64,000 nt of DNA, taken from the NCBI GenBank assembly GCA_007115705.1, contig QXEO01002114.1:124001-188000 (forward strand), written 5' to 3'. Positions within the stretch are counted from its first letter, which is position 1; each line of letters starts with the position of its first letter. This DNA comes from Dactylis glomerata (Eukaryota; Streptophyta; Magnoliopsida; Poales; Poaceae). This document shows positions 9,403-20,183 of this stretch, piece by piece. The notes under the pieces are model-generated. The model saw nothing but the letters and a program-made list of their open reading frames with translations, was not told the DNA's origin and searched no databases. The position numbers and the translations under genes were made by a program.

Positions 9403-12266
9403 TCAGGAGGGCGGCACAACGGATGTAACGTCATCATTGCCATCAGCACCTGCGGTAGCTGCAGAGACCGACACCAAAGCCTGGCTTGGAGACCCTGGCA
9501 GATCGTATGCTTCATAGTATACGTTCAGCTGAGTGCCCAAGGCACAGAGCTGATCGTATCCCAGCACGCTCTGCCGGATGGCAGCTTCGTCCACCGGCGC
9601 TCCGTCTTCGCCGCTCTCTGGGATGCCGGAGGTGATCAGATCCAGGTCCAGCTCGGGGTAGTGGGCCTTAGCCAAAGTGAGTGCGGTTCTGGCACCACCC
9701 CGAGCGGAAGACTGCTTCCAATCCGCCACCAGCCCAGGCACGAGCAGGAGCTTCTTGGTCAGCCCAATGGCAGTACGGTCGGATGAACCCGCTATCTGCA
9801 GGCTGCCACATGCCTGACGACCAGCGTTGAGAAGGCCATCCAGCTCCTTCTTCGCGGCGTCCGTGGCCATGCGCAAGCTTGTGGCGGAATCCACCTCTCC
9901 CTGCTCCAGAGTTATTGTATAGCGGAAACAAGCAAAGCGTCATAATCGACACAACATATTATCACAAACTACAAAATATGGAGAGCCATCATTACCTAGC
10001 AGTGTCTTCTGGAAATGGTCAAGGACCTCGTTGAAGCCTTTCTGCCGCTTTTCAAAATCAGCGGCGGCTTTGCAGAGATCCTCCACCTCTTTCTGCTTCT
10101 AGCGGTTTTAGCGCTCCTGGTCCTTGAGTTTCTCTTCAAGAAGGGTATTTGAGGTCAAAGATTTCTGGAGCTGCGTTTGCAACCCCTCCATCGCAATAGC
10201 ATGACCCTTTTCCACCCCCTCAAGAGTGGACTTCAGCTTGGCAGCATCTGCATGGCAGAAATAATGGCAGAGTATTGATCGGCTAGCACAAGGGTACTAA
10301 AACTTACCAAAGGCAAAAGAAAGTTACCGCTATTCTCGAGCTGCTTCTGCAAATCCGCCATGAGCGTACTCTTTTCCGCCAGCTCCTTCTCTTGCAAGCT
10401 AACGACTTGGACCAGGTCCTCCACAACTTTCTTGTAATTCTGTTAAAACATTGTTATGGGTTAGTCTTCTTAGAGCTTTATGCCGGAAAAATCCGCCATA
10501 ACGCTCGGGGGCTACTCATGATGATTTTTTAATTTAGTCTTCTTAGAGCTTTATGTCAGAAAAACCTGCCATAACGATCAGGGGCTACTCATGATGATTT
10601 TTAAGTCTTCTTAGAAGCTTTATGCCGGAATAATCCGCCATAACGCTCGGGGGCTACTCATCGCAAATAAAGTTCTCTAAGAGCACCGCTGTAATTAAAG
10701 CATGGCGGCGCTCGGGGGCTATATGATGAAAAATTTAAAGGTAGTTTCTCTTAGAGCACCATAACAGATTATCTACGAAAATCCGCCATGACGCTCGAGG
10801 GCTACTGGCAATACATAACTCTTTTACAACACTAGTTCTTTGGACGAAGGATGACATAGCGGATGTAACATGGTTGCTGGTCTCCTCCTGCAAATTATCA
10901 AGACGAAAAAGAGCATCTACCTTTTTCTTCCATTTTGCAGCGTCACCGGCTCCTGCAGCCATCTCGACCGCTTTCCCGCCAAAGGTCACCTTCTTAGGAC
11001 CCTTAACATGATTAGTGGTAGGCATGGCATCTTTTGCCGAAGCATCTGCCATCTTGCTAGCCTTTTTGGCAGAAGTTGAGGGTCCAGATGGGCGGATAGG
11101 AGCGTCAGGTGTCGATGGAATAATGGCAGGAGATGGTTTTGCCCTTGGAGGCTTCTGACCAGCAATTTTCCACCTCCTATGTATAAAGTCCAAGTTAGAG
11201 CAGGTCAAAGTAGAGATGACAGAAATCTAAGAAATTGACGTGCTTACTTCCGCTCTGGTAACTTGATGGTGGCAGTAGACTCGGGGATGGTCTCCAGGTC
11301 ACCGCGCAGTGCTAGGGACGGATGGCGAGAGATGACTCTCTTACCTAAGCCGCGCATGCGTCCACCCGAGCCACGAACACCACGGTGAACAGTTGCCACG
11401 GGCTCTTCCGCCATAGGCTCCTCACGAGAAGGCCTAGTCTCTTTCACTACCGGTGAGGACTTGCGTCTTTTTGGGGAAGAGGATGTCTCTTCGTTGTCAG
11501 TAAGTTCCTTTGACTGGGGATAGCGGACGAGACGGCTTAGCTCAGAAGGGGGAAGGGAGGAAAGCTTCAAAGGAATGCAAGTTAGTCAAGAGAAATAAGC
11601 AATCATGGCGGAACAAGAAGGCACTCACCTCTGGGCAATTGTCGTTCTCGTACATGGGAATCTTAAGCTCCAACTTTTCATCTCGCCCAACTTTGATGGT
11701 GCAGCGGATTCAATGCTCAATCTCCTCGGAAGACAATTCCTCCTTGGTGTAGCGCTGCGGATCGTCAATTCCGCTATATTCGCGCATCAGTGCTGAGCGG
11801 TACTGAAGTGGCTGAATCCGCCTTGAGACCCAGCAGTGTATGGTGTCAACACCTGTCAGGCCAGAAAATACAAGTTTGGAAATCCGTCGTGAGCAAAGCT
11901 GGCATTCATCATCCATGGTAAAATCATCCATAACGCCCCAGCTATCCTGCTCCTCGGCGGGGCCATCGACAAAAGACCACAGGCCATAATTCTTTTCAGG
12001 AGGGGCCTGGTCAGCCTGATAGAAGAAAGATCCTCGCCATCCCTTTGCAGAATCGTGAGGCTTGATATAAGGGTATGATTTCCCGCTGCGAGGAACAAAT
12101 GAGACAGATCCGCAGTTGCAAAGGTCTCCATTTGGATCTCTGTTATGGCGGATATTGAAATATAAGCGGAATAAGTCTCCGCGGGGATAAATACCCAAAA
12201 ATCCCTCGCACAGCGCTGCAAATCCCGCTATGATAGTGAAGCTATTTGGAGCAATATGGTGTAGCT
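9403..12266 (-). pseudogene. Antisense ORF (aORF) of element A, exons downstream of insertion D
   Basis: Read on the minus strand, the first exon continues from 19298 across insertion D (TSD GTAAC) as LQLHHIAPNSFTIIAGFAAL, the conserved part of the plant putative gypsy-type transposon domain (Pfam Transposase_28, recalled). Later exons are delimited by plausible sites: donor GTAAGC after KLPER (about 11245), acceptor before RWKIAGQ (about 11178). A Glu/Lys-rich coiled-coil stretch follows (about 10420-10010) and the last exon ends ...DDVTSVVPPS at TGA 9405-9403. Two stops lie in the coiled-coil exon near 10100-10112 and the N-terminus is frameshifted, so this copy is dead. The function of these antisense proteins is unknown; transcription opposite to gag-pol could produce antisense RNA. 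Confidence 0.7.
10462..10810 (+). repeat. Five degenerate ~70-bp tandem repeats with PPT-like core (element A)
   Basis: Units start near 10462, 10536, 10604, 10671 and 10743. Most carry AGTCTTCTTAGAGC, ATCCGCCATAACG and then GCTCGGGGGCTACT. The GGGGGCTACT core equals the element's own polypurine tract before its 3' LTR (20174-20183). The array falls in a presumed intron of the aORF. Tandem repeats in the 3' region are a known trait of Tat-lineage elements. Confidence 0.85.
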
Positions 12267-12271
12267 GTAAC
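12267..12271. repeat. Target-site duplication of element D, left copy GTAAC
   Basis: GTAAC here and at 19293-19297 exactly flank element D. Confidence 0.95.
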
Positions 12272-13928
12272 TGATGGCGCGGTGATGATGATGCTAGAAA
12301 GCTTGATTGCATTTGTTGATGAAGTAAAATAACTGGCCAGTTGGAAACCCCAAGAGAAGGTTTGATGAATATAGCAGCAAGTTTTCCCTCAGTTATGAAA
12401 CCAAGGTAGTCAATCCAGTAGGAAATAGTCAAACGATTGAAGGTGATGCCCGCTAGCTTCGCGACAGCTCCGGACAATTTATACGGCGCCTCGTCCAAGC
12501 TTTTCTTTGCGAGCGGCAACGTGGAACCAGCACACAACACAACCAAATACTTTATTCCCAACTTACGATGAGGTTGTCAATCTCACTGGTTTGCTTGAAA
12601 CAAAGGGTATGAGTGTATCGAGTGGAAAGTGATAGTAATATGCGAGTAAAGTAAACGGGTGATAGCAATATAGAGGAAATAGGACCGGGGTCCACATTTC
12701 ACTAGCGGCGTCTCTCCATAAGATAAAATAACACATGCTGGGTAAACAAATTACAGTTGGGCAATTGATAGAATAAAGACAACGTGCATATGTTGAGAGG
12801 ATCACTATGAGATTTACTCTGGGCATTACAACAAAATACATAGACCGTCATCCAACTGCATCTATGACTAATAATCCACTTGTGGCGAATCAATCCGAGA
12901 ACTCCACAAGTATTAAGTTATGAACAACAGATAACTGCATTAAGCAAAGTGTGTAATGTAAACAAAGCATATGCCCTTGAGCATATAAATGTTGTTTTCT
13001 CCCTAATGGCAACAGCACATCTACAACCTTAGAGGTTTCTGTCACTCCCCCAGATTAAATAGAGGCATGAACCCACTATCGAGCATAAATACCCCCTCTT
13101 GGAGTGACTAGCAACTACTCGGCCAAGATAGCTACTAACAACTGAGAGCATGCAAGATCATAAACAACATAGAGATAACATAAGATTATATTCAGCACAT
13201 CAACTCAATCATAACACCAATATTCATCGGATCCCAACAAACACAACATGTAGAATTACATAACGGTGATCTCGATCATGTAAGCAAGCTCACGAGATCT
13301 AAACATGAAGCACATGGTGGAGAAGACAACCAACTAGCTACTGCTATGGACCCATAGTCCAAGGTAGACTACTCACTCATCGCGCCGGAGGCAAGCATGG
13401 CGATGAAGAAGACCTCCGGTGGCGATTCCCCTCTCCGGCAGGGTGCCGGGAAGAGCTTCTGGACCCTCCCGATCTTAGGTCGATGGTGGCGGCGGATCAC
13501 GATGTATTCTAGAAAAGTGATCAGGTTTTTAGGTTTTCCCGTCGGGGGGTCTTTATAGGTGAAGGGGCAGCGTCAGAAGTGGACCAGGTGGCCCTCACCA
13601 TAGGGCGGCACGGCCAGGGCCTGGGCCACGCCCCCTGGTGGTGAGGCCGCCTCCTGGCTCCTTTCCGTCTCCTCTTCGGTTCTCTGGAAGCTTCGGTAAA
13701 TTTCTGGATGTTCGGCTTTTGTTTCGTCCAATTCCGAGAATATTTCCAGTGTAACTTTTCTGAAACTCAAAAATAGCAGAAAACAGGGAACTGGCACTGT
13801 GGCATCTCGTTAATAGGTTAGTTCCGGAAAATGCATAAAAATGCCACGAAGTGTAACGAAGCACCAAGCAAATGGTGTAAAAACAAGCATGGAGCATCAA
13901 AAATTATGGATACGTTGGAGACGTATCA
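12272..13928 (-). repeat. 3' LTR of element D
   Basis: On the plus strand it runs TGATGGCGCGG...GACGTATCA. In element orientation it starts TGATACGTCTCCAACGTATC, a 7-bp inverted repeat around a 5-base loop. A TATA-like TATAAAGACC is at about 13548-13557 on the minus strand. Confidence 0.93.
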
Positions 13929-13942
13929 GCATCCCCAAGCTT
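13929..13942 (-). other. Polypurine tract of element D
   Basis: In element orientation AAGCTTGGGGATGC directly precedes the 3' LTR. The same 14-mer occurs twice more inside the non-coding domain (16144-16157 and 16198-16211). Confidence 0.8.
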
Positions 13943-16865
13943 AACTCCTGCTCGTCCTCGAGTAGGTAAGTGATAACAAAAGAAATAATTTTTGAGGTGA
14001 CATGCACCTACACAATCTTGATCATCTATGTAAGCGTTGTGCGCTGGGATCAAAAGAACTTAAAACATGCACATGAAAGATATAATATTGATAGAAGAAA
14101 CTTAGCAACCATGTTATAACATGAAAATGAACACAAATGAAAGATCATGAAAATGAAACAATGAAAGTCAAACGTGTGTTCAAATCATATGAAAAAAACA
14201 TACAAATGGTTTTCAGCTTGTCCTTCATGGAGTAGCAAAACATAAATGCATAGGACACCTTCAAGTTTAAGAGGGCGACTAGATACAAGTAATTTAAGAA
14301 CAAGTGAAACCAACAATATGAATCAATCAATGAAAACTTTGGGACAATGCACATTATACTCAGAATGACAACTATGCTCTCTTAGACGGTGCATAAAGGT
14401 AGAAGGTGGAGACTCAACATATAAGTAAAAGAAAGGCCCTTCAGGGAGGGAAGCAGTGATTGCAAGTTTTATAAACCTTCAAAAATTATGGTACTTACCG
14501 GCTTTGAGCTCTCATTGCCCCCATCATAAGCATCTTGAATGGTTAAAGTTAATGCGAATACACTTATGCAGCATATGCTTGACAAATCATAAGTTGAAAA
14601 CCTCGTGTCCCATGAAGTACGAATACCCAAACCTCATGCTACTCGACTTAGAGTCCCAAGCAAGCTCTTGTCATTGTAAATATATGTGTATCATCGAGAA
14701 CCGCCAACGGGGTACCTCCGTGCCCGATGACATGGAACAAGCCCACATCAAAATGACAGGACAAACAGACAATGAACACCTCAGCATCTCTTTTATTTAC
14801 CATTGGTATAGCTTTTGATTGTGAGATGCGTCGATGAATGTTCACTATGGGCATGCTGTAAATTTCCACCATGAATTATGCATGGCTTAGATTAGCGGCC
14901 CAGGCATTTCCCTAACACATATAAAAACTCCATGATCCCGCAAGATTCCCAACTTATTTCACATCGCGAGTATCCATAAACAAAAGATCACGATATCAAC
15001 TCAAATGAAAGATAGTGCAATGTTGAAAGCTTGCCCCATGACGGCATGGCTGGGCTAATTTCCAACTTACAACTTGCAAGCATAACAACTCAACATAAGA
15101 GAGCCACAATGTCAAAATTTTAAAATGAGAAAAGTAAAGTGTGCCATCAGGTTCGTGAGAGCTTTACTGACCAATTTTCGCATAACACCAAAAAGAGTTT
15201 AATTTGAAGGATAGATAAAAGCAAGTCAAATGTACTTTGGAATAGCAAATTGCTAATAGGTATGTATGATGGACACTTTGGAACAACTTGGTTTTCAGGA
15301 GTTGGATGCACGAGTAGAGCTCATACTCAGTACAAAACGAGGGCTAGCAAAAGACTGGGAGCGACCAACTAAGAGAGCAATAACGGCCATAATCATGCAT
15401 AGCGACAAAGCGACATTAAAAGAAGCATAAGATGGCATCAAAAGTCAAAAACTAAATGATCATAGAGGCAATAGCAACTTTGTATGAGTCTAACATGTGT
15501 GAGCATGCGCCAAGTCAACCCAAATGAAGCATCAAAGGAGAAAATCAAAATAATGCTTCCAAATAATTAAAACAACGCATGATTTTTTCAAAGGCTCATT
15601 AAGCAATCTCAGTCATTTGAGACAAGTCATGCTACAGAAAAACCACTAAGCATACTATCAAAAAGACATAAAGCACGACATACAAAAGCCTAGGCCGCAG
15701 TCTACACAAGCTCCTTCTTGTACCACTTTTTTGCATAAAGCTTTTTCTCTTTTCCAACACCATTCGAACTTTTTATAAACAACTCTTTTGATAAAAACCA
15801 ACATGGACCAGAGGTCAAAATACACCTTGATGAAAAGATAAAACAAGATCTGAAGACAAATTGAGGCGAAAATCGAAAGCTAAATGCAGTTCTAGAAAAA
15901 GAGAACACTCGTTGAAACGATAAGAGTGAAAAACGGAGTGTTCTTGGCAAATGAAAGCAAGGCAACTTCTCCAAAGGAAATTTGTCGGGGTCCAACCATT
16001 TATTGCAGCAAATAAAACTAAACAAAACTGAAAACTGGAAACAACTGATGCTCCAAGAAAAACGCATAGTGCATGAAGCAATAAAAATATAGTGTGTTGA
16101 AAGGTGACCTGATTTTTTCCGATGAAGAAGGGGTGCCTCGGGGGCATCCCCAAGCTTTGACGCTTGTACTTCTTGGATATTTCTTGGGGGTGCGTGGGCA
16201 TCCCCAAGCTTGAGCTTTTGTCCATCCTTCAACTCATCTCATCATTCTCCAATCCCTACACTTGAAAACTTCCTTCATACAAAACTAAACACAAATCTAT
16301 TAGCAACATTAGTGTAAGCATAACATTGAATCAACCCTTTTTTGCTTCAGGTTTCAACTCAAAACAACCACATATAAAGCATATACTACTGTAGGAACTT
16401 CCCCAAAAGTTCTGTGATCGAAAGAACTAAAAAATAAAGCGATAAAGCGGCAAACACAAATATTGACAGAAATCTGTCAAAACAGAACAGCTGACAAAGG
16501 TCAAATTTGTAGAGGGTTTTCTGTTGCTCAAATCAAAAAAGTGTTCAACTAATGAAAGTTTGGATATAACCTGGGTCATATGCACAAGAAATCGCAGGTC
16601 CAAAAGATATACAGAGAATTTTCACGAATTTTTACGGTGCAGCACTGAAAACTGTTTCAGGACAGCAACATCCCCAAATCTTACCTCGCTCAAATTAGAG
16701 GCTTCTCTTGGCACAAAAACGAAATAAAAAGGATAATGAGCGGTTATTACAGTAGTAATAACTTCCAAGACTCAAATAAAAAAAAGAACTGAAAGTAAAA
16801 ACATTGGGTTATCTCCCAAGAGTGCTTTTCTTTAACGCCTTTGAGCTAGGCGCAGAAAGTGCGAA
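13943..16865 (-). other. Conserved non-coding 3' domain of element D
   Basis: About 2.9 kb after the ORF with no RT, RNase H or integrase similarity in any frame. The same sequence occurs in E, F and G. It contains the two hairpins at 16130-16208. A small ORF with a hydrophobic stretch (minus strand about 16225-15815) overlaps them, but its frame is broken by an indel relative to E, F and G. Confidence 0.75.
16130..16208 (-). other. Paired conserved hairpins of element D
   Basis: Hairpin 1 (16183-16208): CTTGGGG paired with CCCCAAG around a 12-base loop. Hairpin 2 (16130-16151): GGGG-A-TGCC, loop CCCGA, GGCA-CCCC. Both recur in E, F and G with different loop bases. Confidence 0.65.
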
Positions 16866-17459
16866 TCAAGTATTTTCAAAAGAATCATTAAGATCAATTG
16901 CAGAAGTCTTTTCAATAATAAATTGAATTGTGTCCAAATGAGTTTTTGAAGACCCTTTATGATCACTCTTTGGTACACTACTTTCATCAAAAAAAAAATC
17001 AGGACAAATCCAACCAAAATTCTTTTCCAAAGCATCATGAATTCCTACAAGTTTACAAGCTATTGGCACTCTAAAATCTTCATTGGGTGTACCAACAACC
17101 TCTATAGGCGAGCCAAGCTTATTAAATTTCTTAAAAACTTTCCTAGCTTCAATGCCAATATCTCTAAATTCTATGCGCAAAGTTTCAAGGATAAAAGCTT
17201 TCTTTTCGGGATCCTCAATATCATGAAGCTTAAGAAATATGTATTGCATAAAAGGATTAAGGCTAGCAAACCTAGCTTCCAGCATGTGAATTAAATAAGC
17301 AGAAGCAACTTCATAACAAGGAGCAAGCTCAGCCAAAGACTTTTCCTCAACATCTTTATGCATACTAATATGATTAAAGAACTCCTCAATGTTACTTTTT
17401 CCAATAATTGAACCACTACCTACTGAGAGGTCCTTCAAAATGTACTTAGGGAACAACAT
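16866..17459 (-). CDS. Conserved 197-aa ORF of unknown function (element D copy)
   Basis: ATG 17459, MLFPKYILKDLSVGSGSIIG..., stop at 16866. I do not recognise the family. The conserved core is GSGSIIGKSNIEEFFNHISM, then an Ala/Glu-rich helical part (MLEARFASLNPFMQY, EDPEKKAFILETLRIEFRD, ARKVFKKFNKLGSP) and a C-terminal part with WIC and FDESSVPK. No signal peptide, membrane segment, zinc knuckle or protease motif is visible. The frame is also open upstream through the leader to the primer site (to 17618), but F and G support the 17459 start. It sits exactly where E has gag-protease. Compared with F and G it is the most divergent copy, with a changed C-terminus (DLNDSFENT), yet has no stop. 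Confidence 0.7.
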   Translation of the reverse strand: MLFPKYILKDLSVGSGSIIGKSNIEEFFNHISMHKDVEEKSLAELAPCYEVASAYLIHMLEARFASLNPFMQYIFLKLHDIEDPEKKAFILETLRIEFRDIGIEARKVFKKFNKLGSPIEVVGTPNEDFRVPIACKLVGIHDALEKNFGWICPDFFFDESSVPKSDHKGSSKTHLDTIQFIIEKTSAIDLNDSFENT

Positions 17460-17608
17460 AATGAACTGGAGAAAGAAATAACAACTATAAAGGAAACTAA
17501 ATTTTTTGTGTTTTTTATAAAACGATGCAAGTAAAAATAAAGTAAAAGCAAAACTTAAAACAAAGTAAAGGATGTGTGTGCAAACTCCCCTTGCAGAAGT
17601 CTTCTTTT

Positions 17609-17626
17609 TCCCCGGCAACGGTGCCA
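17609..17626 (-). other. Primer-binding site of element D, tRNA-Asp type with one mismatch
   Basis: In element orientation TGGCACCGTTGCCGGGGA. The perfect complement of plant tRNA-Asp would have G at position 5 (TGGCGCC), as in F and G. Confidence 0.85.
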
Positions 17627-17636
17627 GAAAACTTGT

Positions 17637-19292
17637 TGATGGCGCGGTGATGATGATGCTAGAAAGCTTGATTGCGTTTGTTGATGAAGTAAATTAACCG
17701 GCCAGTTGGAAACCCCAAGAGAAGGTTTGATGAATATAGCAGCAAGTTTTCCCTCAGTTATAAAACCAAGGTAGTCAATCCAGTAGGAAAAAACCAAACG
17801 ACTGAAGGTGATGCCCGCTAGCTTCGCGACAGCTCCGGATAATTTATAGGGCGCCTCGTCCAAGCTTTGCTTTGCGAGCGGCAACGTGGAACCTGCACAC
17901 AACACAACCAAATACTTTGTTCCCAACTTACGATGAGGTTCTCAATCTCACCAGTTTGCTTGAAACAAAGGGTATGAGCGTATCGAGTGGAAAGTGATAG
18001 TAATATGCGAGTAAAGTAAACAGGCAATAGCAATATAGAGGAAATAGGACCAGGGTCCACAGTTCACTAGCGGTGTCTCTCCATAAGATAAAATAACACA
18101 TGCTGGGTAAACAAATTATAGTTGGGCAATTGATAGAATACAGACAACGTGCATATGTCGAGAGGATTACTATGAGATTTACTCTGCGCATTACAACAAA
18201 ATACATAGACCGTCATCCAACTGCATCTATGACTAATAATCCACTTGTGGCGAATCAATCCGAGAACTCCACAAGTATTAAGTTGCGAGCAACAGATAAC
18301 TGCATTAAGCAAAGTGTGTAATGTAAACAAAGCATATGCCCTTGAGCATATGAATGTTGTTTTCTCCCTAATGGCAACAGCACATCTACAACCTTAGAGG
18401 TTTTGTAACTCCCCCAGATTAAATAGAGGCATGAACCCACTATCGAGCATAAATACCCCCTCTTGGAGTTACTAGCAATTACTCGGCCAAGATAGCTACT
18501 AACAACAGAGAGCATGCAAGATCATAAACAACATAGAGATAACATAAGATTATATTCAGCACATCAACTCAATCATAACACCAATATTCATCGGATCCCA
18601 ACAAACACAACATGTAGAATTACATAACGGTGATCTCCATCATGTAAGGCAGCTCACAAGATCTAAACATGAAGCACATGGTGGAGAAGACAACCAACTA
18701 GCTACTGCTATAGACCCATAGTCCAAGGTAGACTACTCACTCGTCGCGCCGAAGGCAAGCATGGCGATGAAGAAGACCTCCAGTGACGATTCTCCTCTCC
18801 GGCAGGGTGCCGGGAAGAGCTTCTGGACCCTCCCGATCTCGGGTCGACGGCGGCGATGGATCGTGATGTATTCTGGAAAAGTGATCAGGTGTTTAGGTTT
18901 TCCCGTCGGGGGGTCTTTATAGGCGAAGGGGCAGCATCAGAATTGGACCAGGTGGCCCTCACCATAGGGCGGCACGGCCAGGGCCTGGGTCGCGCCCCCT
19001 GGTGGTGAGGCCGCCTCCTGGCTCCTTTCCGTCTCCTCTTCGGTTCTCTGCAAGCTTCAGTAAATTTCTGGATGTTCGGCATTTGTTTCGTCCAATTCCA
19101 AGAATATTTCCTGTGTAACTTTTCTGAAACACAAAAACAGCAGAAAACAGGGAACTGGCACTGTGGCATCTCGTTAATAGGTTAGTTCCGGAAAATGCAT
19201 AAAAATGCCACGAAGTGTAACAAAACACTAAGCAAATGGTGTAAAAACAAGCATGGAGCATCAAAAATTATGGATACGTTGGAGACGTATCA
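17637..19292 (-). repeat. 5' LTR of element D
   Basis: Same ends as 12272-13928 and about 96% similar by eye. Ends at GACGTATCA 19292, followed by the TSD. Confidence 0.93.
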
Positions 19293-19297
19293 GTAAC
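19293..19297. repeat. Target-site duplication of element D, right copy GTAAC
   Basis: Matches 12267-12271 exactly. Confidence 0.95.
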
Positions 19298-19610
19298 CTG
19301 TAATGCTGAAGCATGCTCATCAGGAAGTAGGATGGCAGAAGATTGAGGCCCCGATTGATGTGGGACTTTAGCATCACAATCTCCTTTGAAGGGCCGGCGA
19401 AGCGGCGCCAGGGTCCACTCGCCATTTCGAGATGTTCTTGGCTGCTACGAGTCCTTCTTACTCCAAAGAGGCCAAGGTTCCCTCGTCCAGATTGCAGGGA
19501 TCCTAGCTACCTCCCGAAGTTTTAGGGATAGCGGATTATGTATCTGACGACCTTGCTGAATCCCCGACAGCTTCAGATGATGCAGCTTGGTGAGATGTCT
19601 CTGGGTCCAT
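19298..19610 (-). pseudogene. aORF of element A, N-terminal part upstream of insertion D
   Basis: A start at ATG 19610 (MDPETSHQAASSEAVGDSAR) runs only to a TAA after 24 codons. The part next to D reads in another frame as LNLLPSYFLMSMLQHYR and joins LQLHHIAPNS beyond D. This matches the aORF of element B (HEFLLGLLFVYGMQLHQLTP). The 5' part therefore has at least one stop and a frameshift. Later translation starts cannot be excluded. Confidence 0.6.
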
Positions 19611-19821
19611 GGCGGCGAGAGGAGTGGCAGAAATGATGTCCAGAATCTCGAAGGACGAAGAGGACGAAGCCAGCTTGTGGCGAAAAAATGGAAAGTGGCC
19701 ATCGGCAAAGAATTCCGGGCGGCGGCTCGTCGGAGATCGCGGAGCTCTCGCGGCGGCACTGAGGAGAGAGGATGCACGAGGGAGAATGAGGTGTGAAATG
19801 GCTGGGGGTGATCGGCCGGGG

Positions 19822-19829
19822 TATATATT
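19822..19829 (-). promoter_or_regulatory. TATA box for the antisense gene of element A
   Basis: On the minus strand CCAATATATACCCC, about 210 bp upstream of the aORF ATG at 19610 and outside the LTR. It suggests that the antisense ORF has its own promoter. Position and sequence only; no expression data. Confidence 0.5.
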
Positions 19830-20169
19830 GGCCCCGAGCCTCGAGATTCGTGCCCGCCATCTGCACCGTTCATCCTAATCTCGCAAACCCTAGATCAATG
19901 ACATGTGTCTAAGGGTAAAATGGTAACTTTTATTAACAGTACTAATGTCGTGAATCTTACCCTAGAAGGAACTACATGGCAAAAGTTACGGTGGATTTTG
20001 TGGTACGATCCAACCGATCCCAGAAATCTCACTTAGCTGAAACTACGTCGCACAATCCGCTATTTACGGCGGATTGAGACATGAAGAAAGGAGGAACCTC
20101 AAGAACCTCCATAGCAGATGGACTTCACCAAAAACAAGGCATAGCGGATGGAGGTGGCGATCTTGAAGT

Positions 20170-20183
20170 TCCCTGGGGGCTAC
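20170..20183 (+). other. Polypurine tract of element A
   Basis: TCCCTGGGGGCTAC directly before the LTR start TGTTGGGG. Confidence 0.75.

Larger units (their letters stand above)
12272..19292 (-). mobile_element. Element D: non-autonomous Athila-like Gypsy with 197-aa ORF
   Basis: Complete 7021-bp element: two LTRs of about 1657 bp, tRNA-Asp-type primer site, one 197-codon ORF, a long non-coding domain, polypurine tract and perfect TSD. It has no gag, protease, RT or integrase. By eye the LTRs differ at roughly 70 positions (about 4%), about 1.6-1.7 million years at 1.3e-8. It interrupts the aORF of element A without loss of bases, since the protein reads through when D and one TSD are removed. 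LTR start TGATACGTCTCC and tRNA-Asp primer site place it near the Athila-lineage families common in Triticeae (Sabrina/WHAM/Fatima type); I cannot name the family securely. Confidence 0.93.

Noticed and set aside
10462..10810. Regularly spaced repeats resembling a CRISPR-like array
   Set aside because: Units are degenerate along their whole length, without unique spacers, in a plant retrotransposon; they are tandem repeats.
19445..19873. 142-codon minus-strand ORF at the 5' end of A's antisense gene
   Set aside because: It is largely the 5' UTR and the wrong frame of the aORF; the conserved domain reads in another frame.
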